Below are positions 1 to 5,026 of a DNA stretch of 5,026 bases, one piece after another; the stretch's first letter is position 1; each line of letters starts with the position of its first letter. Below the pieces are notes generated by a model. That model did not search any database and had not been told where the DNA came from. It saw only the letters and a program-made list of their open reading frames with translations. The stretch covers positions 1-5,026 of the forward strand of contig JALTKC010000282.1 in NCBI GenBank assembly GCA_027076245.1, given 5' to 3'. The translations under genes were made by a program, and so were the position numbers. Source of the DNA: Gammaproteobacteria bacterium. Lineage in GTDB: Bacteria; Pseudomonadota; Gammaproteobacteria; GRL18.

Positions 1-461
1 CCAATACTAATAGCAGTATCGGCAATATTAAACGCCGGCCAATGGATGGTTTTTGTGTCGCTCTGATAGTAAAAGTCGAGAAAGTCTACTACATAGCCTA
101 AGGTCAGGCGATCCCACAGATTGCCAAGGGCACCGCCCAGGATTAAGGATAAAGCAATGGCCAGCCAGCGTTCGTTGGGCTGTAGTTTTTTTAGCCAGAA
201 AAAAATAATGGTACTGACCACTATAGCGACCAGGGCGAAAAACCAGCGTTGCCAGCCTGATTCATTGGCGAGAAAACTGAAAGCAGCACCGCTGTTGTGG
301 GCCAGGGTCAGGTTAAACCAGCCGGGGATCACCGGCAGGATTTCATATAACTGAAAATAATGACTGGCAGCGGCTTTGCTGCCCAGGTCCAGGGCAATGA
401 CCAGTGCCGTCAGCCAGAGCCACTTCAGCCCGGTTCCATGGGCATTTTCCTGATCAGGCAT
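1..461 (-). CDS. lspA: Lipoprotein signal peptidase (signal peptidase II), 3' end cut by the window
   Basis: Inner-membrane aspartyl protease that removes the signal peptide of diacylglyceryl-modified prolipoproteins; the family is the target of globomycin. 153 codons are visible and no stop is reached. Hydrophobic segments lie near residues 14-32, 73-90 and 99-116, and a fourth would begin near 143. Family motifs read in order: DLGSK (25-29), HNSGAAFSFLA (55-65), GWQRWFF (69-75), GGALGNLWDR (109-118), VVDF with D126, and FNIAD with D148. By alignment to E. coli LspA (recalled, 164 residues), D126 and D148 match the catalytic pair D123/D141, so the active site is complete and only about the last 15-20 residues should be missing. 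The ATG at 461 overlaps the ileS stop by 8 bases. The nearest purine-rich stretch (GGAGAGGG) lies over 10 bases upstream, so translation is probably coupled to ileS. Identity is near certain. Confidence 0.97.
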   Translation of the reverse strand, partial: MPDQENAHGTGLKWLWLTALVIALDLGSKAAASHYFQLYEILPVIPGWFNLTLAHNSGAAFSFLANESGWQRWFFALVAIVVSTIIFFWLKKLQPNERWLAIALSLILGGALGNLWDRLTLGYVVDFLDFYYQSDTKTIHWPAFNIADTAISI

Positions 462-3270
462 AATGTCTGACTTCACCCTCTCCGGCCACATTTTCTACAC
501 AGCGACCGCACAGATCAGGATGTTCGGCGTTGGTGCCCACATCTTCACGGTGATGCCAGCAGCGGACACATTTTGGGTGTTCCGAGGCTTTGACCAGCAG
601 TGCCAGACCGCTGATATCTTCTGCATCTACAGCATCCGCTGGTTTATCGGCCAGTTTATGCAGGCGGGCATAGGAGGTAATCAGCACAAAACGCAGTTCA
701 TCTTGCAGCTTTTCCAGGGTTGCCAGCAGTTCATCATCACAATACAGATCCACTTCGGCATCCAGGGAAGAACCAATGGTTTTATCTACACGCAGTTTTT
801 CCATTTCCTTGCTACAGGCCACCCGTACCGCCAGCACTTTTTGCCAGAAGGCATCGTCCATTTCCTCCTGAATTTCAGGCGGGAAGGCATACCAGCTTTC
901 AAAAAATACCGATTCGTCCCGTTCGCCGGGGATAAAGCCCCAGAGCTCTTCCGCAGTAAAGCTGAGGATGGGTGCAATCCAGCGGGTCATGGCTTCTGTA
1001 ATATGGTACAGCGCAGTCTGTGCAGAACGCCGGGCAATACTGTCAGCCTGAGTGGTATACTGGCGGTCTTTAATCACATCCAGATAAAATGCCCCCAGAT
1101 CCATGGCACAGAAGTTATGCACTTTCTGGTAAACCTGGTGGAAATCGTACTGTTCATAGGCGCCAATGATTTCCTGCTGTAAAAATTCAGCCTTGACCAC
1201 TATCCAGCGATCCAGCGGCAGCATTTGCTCAACATGCAGGCAGTTTTGTGCCGGATCAAAGCCGTCCATATTAGCCAGCATAAAACGGGCGGTATTACGA
1301 ATACGGCGATAGGCATCGGCGGTACGTTTTAATATCTCGTCCGAAACACTCACTTCCCCGGTATAGTCGGTTGAAGATACCCACAAGCGCAGAATATCCG
1401 CCCCCAGGGTTTTCATAATCTTCTGCGGTGCCACCACATTGCCTTTGGATTTGGACATCTTCTTACCGTGGGCATCCACCACAAAGCCATGGGTCAACAC
1501 TTCTTTATAAGGGGCTACATCATTGACTGCTACGGAGCTGAGTAATGATGACTGGAACCAGCCGCGATGCTGATCCGAGCCTTCCAGATACAGATCCGCC
1601 GGGAACTGCAGTTCTTCCCGCTGATTGATTACACAGGCATGGGTTACACCGGAGTCAAACCAGACATCCAGGGTATCACTCACTTTAGTATAATTCTGTG
1701 CATCATCACCCAGTAATTCTTCCGGTTCCAGTTCAAACCAGGCATCAATGCCTTCCTGTTCAACTTTTTGCGCGACTTTTTCAATTAATGCCGGGGTGTC
1801 AGGGTGCAGTTCCTGGGTTTCATTATGCACAAACAGGACAATGGGTACGCCCCAGGTACGCTGCCGGGAAATACACCAGTCAGGCCGGTTTTCCAGCATG
1901 CCCTCGATACGCGCCTGTCCCCAGTCGGGCAGCCAGGTGGTGTGTTTGACCGCATCCAGTGCCAGCTTGCGTAAGCCGTTTTGATCCATACTGATAAACC
2001 ACTGCGGAGTAGCCCGGAAAATAATAGGGGTTTTATGACGCCAGCAGTGGGGATAGCTGTGAAACAGATCTTCCTGATGCAATAAGGCGCCTTTTTCTTT
2101 AAGCACATCTAGTACCAGCGGATTGGCCTTGAATACATGCTGGCCTTCAAATAACGGCGTACCGCTGACAAAACAGCCATTAGGTCCCACCGGGTTATCC
2201 ACTTCCAGGTTATACTTCATGCCTACAACATAGTCTTCCTGACCATGCCCTGGAGCGGTATGCACCGCTCCGGTACCGGAATCAGCCGTTACATGATCAC
2301 CCAGAATTACAGGCACCTGACGGTCATAGAAAGGATGCTGTAATAACTGGTTTTCGAGCTGATAGCCCTTACAGCGCCCTGTTACTTCTGACTGTGCTAC
2401 TCCGTATCGCTGCAGTGCGGATTGATACAGGTCCTCAGCCAGGATCAGCAGTTCTGAACCGGTATCCACCAGTACATAGTCAAAATCCGGGTGCAGGGCA
2501 ACCGCCTGATTGGCTGGCAGAGTCCAGGGAGTGGTAGTCCAGATCACGGCATTAAGTGGTTTATCGGAATCATCACTGGCATTAAAAACCGCCAGTATCG
2601 CCGGTTTATCCACCGCCGTAAAGCGCACATCAATGGCCGGAGAGGTTTTATCTTCGTATTCCACTTCAGCTTCGGCCAGGGCGGAACCACAGTCGGTACA
2701 CCAGTGTACCGGTTTGGAACCTTTATGCAGATGGCCCTTGTCAATAATCTTACCCAGGGTGCGGATAATATTGGCTTCAAAGTCATAGTTCATGGTGAGA
2801 TAAGGGTTATCCCAGTCACCCATAACGCCAAGACGTTTAAAATCCGCTTTCTGTCCGGCCACCTGTTTGGCGGCATATTCGCGACAGCCGTTACGGAAGG
2901 TTTTTTCATCCACCTTAACACCGGCCTTGCCCAGTTTTTTCTCAACATTCAGTTCAATGGGCAGACCGTGGCAGTCCCAGCCGGGGATATAAGGCGCATC
3001 ATAACCGCCCAGGGTCTGGGATTTGATAATAATATCTTTAAGGATCTTGTTTACTGCATGGCCGATATGAATATCACCATTGGCATAGGGAGGGCCGTCA
3101 TGCAGAATAAATTTAGGCCGGCCAGCGGCTTTGGCACGCAGTTTCTGGTAAATACCGCTGTTTTCCCATTGCTTAAGCATATTGGGCTCACGCTGAGCCA
3201 GGTTAGCCTTCATAGCAAATTTGGTTTTGGGTAAATTCAAAGTATCTTTATAGATATTTTGCTTGCTCAC
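454..3270 (-). CDS. ileS: Isoleucyl-tRNA synthetase, bacterial zinc-containing type
   Basis: Cytoplasmic class I aminoacyl-tRNA synthetase that activates isoleucine with ATP, loads it onto tRNA-Ile and hydrolyses mischarged Val-tRNA-Ile. At 938 residues it equals the E. coli enzyme. Visible in order: HIGH at 68-71 (within PPYANGDIHIGH), the editing (CP1) domain with WTTTPWT at 244-250 and GTGAVHTAPGHG at 332-343 (H337 and D346 match E. coli H333 and D342), DVWFDSG at 535-541, KMSKS at 604-608, the anticodon-binding region, and a C-terminal zinc knuckle with C901, C904, C921 and C924. The zinc knuckle marks the usual bacterial IleS1 class rather than the mupirocin-resistant IleS2 class. The start is GTG: an in-frame TAA lies 24 bases upstream of it, no ATG lies between, and the next in-frame ATG (M20) would remove conserved N-terminal residues. 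It follows ribF by 24 bases and overlaps lspA. No frameshift or missing key residue is seen. Confidence 0.99.
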   Translation of the reverse strand: MSKQNIYKDTLNLPKTKFAMKANLAQREPNMLKQWENSGIYQKLRAKAAGRPKFILHDGPPYANGDIHIGHAVNKILKDIIIKSQTLGGYDAPYIPGWDCHGLPIELNVEKKLGKAGVKVDEKTFRNGCREYAAKQVAGQKADFKRLGVMGDWDNPYLTMNYDFEANIIRTLGKIIDKGHLHKGSKPVHWCTDCGSALAEAEVEYEDKTSPAIDVRFTAVDKPAILAVFNASDDSDKPLNAVIWTTTPWTLPANQAVALHPDFDYVLVDTGSELLILAEDLYQSALQRYGVAQSEVTGRCKGYQLENQLLQHPFYDRQVPVILGDHVTADSGTGAVHTAPGHGQEDYVVGMKYNLEVDNPVGPNGCFVSGTPLFEGQHVFKANPLVLDVLKEKGALLHQEDLFHSYPHCWRHKTPIIFRATPQWFISMDQNGLRKLALDAVKHTTWLPDWGQARIEGMLENRPDWCISRQRTWGVPIVLFVHNETQELHPDTPALIEKVAQKVEQEGIDAWFELEPEELLGDDAQNYTKVSDTLDVWFDSGVTHACVINQREELQFPADLYLEGSDQHRGWFQSSLLSSVAVNDVAPYKEVLTHGFVVDAHGKKMSKSKGNVVAPQKIMKTLGADILRLWVSSTDYTGEVSVSDEILKRTADAYRRIRNTARFMLANMDGFDPAQNCLHVEQMLPLDRWIVVKAEFLQQEIIGAYEQYDFHQVYQKVHNFCAMDLGAFYLDVIKDRQYTTQADSIARRSAQTALYHITEAMTRWIAPILSFTAEELWGFIPGERDESVFFESWYAFPPEIQEEMDDAFWQKVLAVRVACSKEMEKLRVDKTIGSSLDAEVDLYCDDELLATLEKLQDELRFVLITSYARLHKLADKPADAVDAEDISGLALLVKASEHPKCVRCWHHREDVGTNAEHPDLCGRCVENVAGEGEVRHYA

Positions 3271-3275
3271 AATTG

Positions 3276-3281
3276 TCTCGC
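3276..3281 (-). promoter_or_regulatory. Weak ribosome binding site for the GTG start of ileS
   Basis: Read on the minus strand, AGCGAGA precedes the GTG start, with GAGA five bases away. It matches the Shine-Dalgarno consensus poorly. Together with GTG it suggests modest de novo initiation, probably helped by ribosomes ending ribF 24 bases upstream. It supports the GTG at 3270 as the true start. Confidence 0.5.
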
Positions 3282-3294
3282 TTTTATTTTGGGT

Positions 3295-4278
3295 TTATTC
3301 AGAAGCAAAATACTGTTTTGCTTCAACCACATCATTTAAAATCTGCTGTTTAAGTATTTCAAATGAATCAAATTTCATTTCTTCGCGGATTTTATGTAGA
3401 AAATCCACATGCACCAGTTTGCCGTACAAATCCCCTTCAAAATCAAACAGATGGACTTCGAGCAGGCCTTTTTTGCCATCCACTGTAGGCCGGTAACCGA
3501 TATTGGCAATGCCGTTAATGCCCTGCCGACCAGAATGGCCATTTTGCTCACACCCTTCAATCAGGCTTTTGCAAACGCCCAGATCCTGTCCCCAGAGCCG
3601 TACTGCAAATACCCCGGAAACCGCCGGTGTTGCTCTATGCAAAGGCACATTAGCTGTTGGAAAACCAATGGTTCGACCACGTTTATCACCGTGCTGTATA
3701 TGCCCTGACATCCAGTAAGGCCGTTTTAATAAAGCCCGGGTCAGTTCCAGATCACCGGCTTCAAGGGCCCGGCGAACCCGGGTACTGCTAACGCGCTCAC
3801 CAAACATGGCAAAGGTCGGAGTGTTTTCCACCTCAAAGCCAGACTGTCTACCGCTATTGACCAGAGAATTAAAATTACCACTGCGGCCTTTGCCAAACTG
3901 AAAATCATCACCGACCTGAAGATATTTTATCCCCAGTTGTGCTACCAGGATCTGCTCAACAAAATCATCCGCCGTGATTTGAGCAAAAGCGTGGTTAAAA
4001 TGAATCACCAGCAGTTTGTCAATTCCGCAGTCTGCCAGCAATTCTGCTTTGTCCCGAAAGCGGGTCAGACGAGCCGGAGATTGTTGCGGGGCAAAAAACT
4101 CCTGTGGCTGCGGCTCAAAGGTAATGACCAGAGAAGGTAAGTTAAAAACCCGGGCTTTTTCCTGCAACTGTGCCAGTATATGCTGATGCCCACTGTGCAC
4201 ACCATCAAAATTACCGATGGTCGCTACACAGCCGCATTTGAAGCGGGTTAAATTATGTAAACCGCGGATTATCTCCAT
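3295..4278 (-). CDS. ribF: Bifunctional riboflavin kinase / FMN adenylyltransferase (FAD synthetase)
   Basis: Cytoplasmic enzyme that phosphorylates riboflavin to FMN and then adenylylates FMN to FAD. It has 327 residues; E. coli RibF has 313. The N-terminal nucleotidyltransferase domain (about 1-185) shows IGNFDGVHSGH (21-31, the HxGH signature), FEPQPQEFF (54-62), VGDDFQFGKGRSG (122-134) and SSTRVR (164-169). The C-terminal flavokinase domain (about 186-320) shows GRTIGFPTAN (201-210), SGVFAV (221-226), IANIGYRPTV (257-266), EVHLFDF (274-280, with the expected catalytic Glu274) and DLYG (283-286). Compared with E. coli RibF recalled from memory, the stretch between GVFAV and GIANIG is about 18 residues longer and carries two cysteines (C236, C243). 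The ATG start is supported by AGGACGG just upstream and by the N-terminus MEIIRGLHNL, close to E. coli MKLIRGIHNL. It is the first core gene of the ribF-ileS-lspA operon here; the toxin gene lies 89 bases upstream. Confidence 0.98.
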   Translation of the reverse strand: MEIIRGLHNLTRFKCGCVATIGNFDGVHSGHQHILAQLQEKARVFNLPSLVITFEPQPQEFFAPQQSPARLTRFRDKAELLADCGIDKLLVIHFNHAFAQITADDFVEQILVAQLGIKYLQVGDDFQFGKGRSGNFNSLVNSGRQSGFEVENTPTFAMFGERVSSTRVRRALEAGDLELTRALLKRPYWMSGHIQHGDKRGRTIGFPTANVPLHRATPAVSGVFAVRLWGQDLGVCKSLIEGCEQNGHSGRQGINGIANIGYRPTVDGKKGLLEVHLFDFEGDLYGKLVHVDFLHKIREEMKFDSFEILKQQILNDVVEAKQYFASE

Positions 4279-4367
4279 TTACCGTCCTGATTATCGCTTC
4301 AGCCTGATCAAACCTGATATTTTACAACAAGGAGAATATTTAACCTAGAGAAAATAGCAGGCTTGCA
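4279..4367 (-). other. Intergenic region between the toxin gene and ribF
   Basis: 89 bases that form the leader of ribF. On the minus strand it holds three copies of ATCAGG (at 4318-4313, 4308-4303 and 4291-4286, the last overlapping the ribF ribosome binding site). It also holds AT-rich stretches with possible -10 elements (TAAAAT, GATAAT), but neither has a fair -35 box at 16-18 bases. Just after the toxin stop, GCAAGCCTGC followed by TATTTTCTCT resembles a terminator, but the stem is only about 3 bp. No FMN riboswitch fits in a gap this short. The ribF promoter, if it is here, cannot be placed with confidence. Confidence 0.5.
4282..4288 (-). promoter_or_regulatory. Ribosome binding site of ribF
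   Basis: AGGACGG on the minus strand, with the AGGA core six bases from the ATG at 4278. It is a good Shine-Dalgarno match and fixes the ribF start. Confidence 0.7.
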
Positions 4368-4754
4368 TTAATGAGACGCATCAATAACGCGAACACTGTA
4401 TTCAGAGATAATTTCATCAACCGCTAATAACTCCATACCCTCTGACTGTGCCTGAGCAATTAACATTCTGTCAAAAGGATCTTTATGTATTTCTTCCAGT
4501 GAACCTGCCAGTTCACTATGAAAAAGCGTAATCATTAACTTTGTAAAACCTTCTTCTTCAACTATCCCGTCAATATCATCAGGCGCAACTAATAAGCCCT
4601 TCTTTTTTTTAATGGCTATCTCCCATGATGTTACAGCACTCACATATATCTCATTTCCCGGATTGGCTATTAATTGTCTGGCAACCTGACCCAGTGACTG
4701 GTCATCTGCAAGCCACCAGAGAAAGACATGAGTATCAAGAAGGATTTTCCTCAT
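4368..4754 (-). CDS. PIN-domain toxin of a type II toxin-antitoxin pair (VapC family)
   Basis: Predicted small ribonuclease that cuts RNA when freed from its antitoxin; VapC relatives often cut tRNA or rRNA, but the target here is unknown. At 128 residues it has normal length. Motifs match the PIN subgroup with the pattern LLDTHVFLWW...SxWEIAIK...DPFDRxLIAQA (the Sll0205-like type, from memory). The likely metal ligands are D7, E45, D95 (D92 nearby) and D113, so the active site appears intact. A lysine run (K49-K52) directly follows the E45 motif and is encoded by eight A followed by G. The ATG overlaps the antitoxin stop (ATGA), and GAGGG lies six bases upstream inside the antitoxin gene. 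That arrangement is typical of coupled pairs in which the antitoxin is made first. Base composition is AT-rich compared with ileS, which suggests transfer. The family call is firm; activity and target are not. Confidence 0.93.
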   Translation of the reverse strand: MRKILLDTHVFLWWLADDQSLGQVARQLIANPGNEIYVSAVTSWEIAIKKKKGLLVAPDDIDGIVEEEGFTKLMITLFHSELAGSLEEIHKDPFDRMLIAQAQSEGMELLAVDEIISEYSVRVIDASH

Positions 4755-4993
4755 GAATCACCCTCAAAAGCTTCAATAATATCAACCGGTGTTTTATCAA
4801 AGTCTTTTGGAATGTTAATTTTTCCTTTATAACGACCGGGCTTTCTCGGTTGAGTGTTTTCTTTATGAGGAATTAAATCCAGATAAGGCTTACCGGCCTT
4901 TGCTATAACAACCTTATCTCCTGACCAGGCTTTTTCGGCCAGTTGAGACAATCTGGATTTGGCTTCATGCATATTAATTTGAATGGTTGACAT
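4751..4993 (-). CDS. Phd/YefM-family antitoxin
   Basis: Predicted antitoxin of 80 residues that binds and blocks the adjacent PIN toxin and represses its own operon. The N-terminal half (about 1-45) fits the Phd/YefM DNA-binding fold: INMHEAKSRLSQLAEKAWSG followed by KVVIAKAGKPYLDLIP, the usual pattern of NIHEAKxxLSxLxExVxxGexVxIxxxGKPVAxLxP. The C-terminal half (46-80) is polar and probably wraps the toxin; it carries RKPGRYKGKI (50-59) and the acidic tail DIIEAFEGDS (71-80), as seen in Phd-type partners of Sll0205-like PIN toxins (recalled). AAGGTG sits four bases before the ATG and supports this start. The stop shares bases with the toxin start. Phd-type antitoxins pair with several toxin classes, so this one is not a classical AbrB-fold VapB. 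The paired palindromes upstream are a likely operator. Confidence 0.92.
   Translation of the reverse strand: MSTIQINMHEAKSRLSQLAEKAWSGDKVVIAKAGKPYLDLIPHKENTQPRKPGRYKGKINIPKDFDKTPVDIIEAFEGDS
4761..4765 (-). promoter_or_regulatory. Ribosome binding site of the toxin gene, inside the antitoxin gene
   Basis: GAGGG on the minus strand, six bases before the toxin ATG at 4754. It lies within the last codons of the antitoxin gene, so the toxin can be re-initiated by ribosomes finishing the antitoxin. Confidence 0.6.
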
Positions 4994-4997
4994 ATTA

Positions 4998-5003
4998 CAC
5001 CTT
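4998..5003 (-). promoter_or_regulatory. Ribosome binding site of the antitoxin gene
   Basis: AAGGTG on the minus strand, four bases from the ATG at 4993 (AAGG core six bases away). It is a stronger match than the site in front of ileS, as expected for an antitoxin that must be made in excess. Confidence 0.6.
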
Positions 5004-5007
5004 ATGA

Positions 5008-5026
5008 TTAGCTAAACTTAGCTAAG
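5008..5026. promoter_or_regulatory. Candidate antitoxin operator: two TTAGCTAA palindromes
   Basis: TTAGCTAA, a perfect 8-base palindrome, occurs at 5008-5015 and again at 5018-5025. The second copy extends to the 10-base perfect palindrome CTTAGCTAAG (5017-5026). The centres are 10 bases apart, about one helical turn, so two dimers could bind the same face. The site begins 14 bases upstream of the antitoxin ATG. The Phd and YefM families are known to repress their operons through paired short palindromes near the promoter. Binding here is inferred, and further boxes may lie beyond the window edge. Confidence 0.6.

Noticed and set aside
121..354. Plus-strand open frame of 77 codons
   Set aside because: It is antisense to lspA, which has a complete set of family motifs in the other strand.
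463..1182. Plus-strand open frame of 239 codons
   Set aside because: It lies entirely antisense to ileS, has no recognisable motif, and its composition fits a shadow of the real gene.
2491..3234. Plus-strand open frame of 247 codons
   Set aside because: It is antisense to the N-terminal half of ileS, whose HIGH and editing motifs are clear on the minus strand. No domain or convincing ribosome binding site was seen.
4279..4340. Promoter for ribF based on TAAAAT or GATAAT
   Set aside because: The hexamers at the right distance upstream (TAGGTT and ATCAGG) match the -35 consensus poorly, so no promoter is called.
4348..4367. Terminator after the toxin gene (GCAAGCCTGC then a T-rich stretch)
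   Set aside because: The inverted repeat is only about 3 bp with a small loop, too weak to call.
4279..4367. FMN riboswitch upstream of ribF
   Set aside because: The gap is 89 bases, too short for the six-helix RFN element, and the conserved FMN-riboswitch segments were not seen.

Overview
The window looks like chromosomal DNA of a gammaproteobacterium. All recognisable genes lie on the minus strand. Three proteins point there: an isoleucyl-tRNA synthetase of 938 residues that ends in a CxxC...CxxC zinc motif, a bifunctional RibF, and a prolipoprotein signal peptidase with enterobacterial-like motifs (DLGSK, GAAFSFLA, GWQRWFF). They stand in the order ribF-ileS-lspA, the conserved gammaproteobacterial core operon. 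I cannot name the genus.

Layout, read in the direction of transcription from high to low coordinates. The first 33 bases (5026-4994) hold two palindromic TTAGCTAA boxes one helical turn apart, just in front of a small antitoxin gene. A two-gene type II toxin-antitoxin module follows (4993-4368): a Phd/YefM-like antitoxin and a PIN-domain (VapC-family) toxin that overlap by ATGA. Next come an 89-base gap without a convincing terminator, ribF (4278-3295), a 24-base gap, ileS with a GTG start (3270-454), and lspA (461 to the window edge), which overlaps the end of ileS by 8 bases and is cut off before its stop.

The three core genes do housekeeping work: FMN and FAD synthesis, charging of tRNA-Ile, and maturation of membrane lipoproteins. 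The toxin-antitoxin pair is the only accessory element. Hand-counted lines inside it are about 37-38% GC, against roughly 45-60% in sampled lines of ileS, and it sits where murJ or another core neighbour commonly precedes ribF. This suggests horizontal acquisition.

I found no RNA gene, insertion sequence, CRISPR array or riboswitch, and no clearly new system. The points most worth a second look are the paired palindromes, an in-frame A8-G slippery tract in the toxin gene, an insertion of about 18 residues in the RibF flavokinase domain, and the possible read-through from the toxin-antitoxin module into the essential ribF operon.
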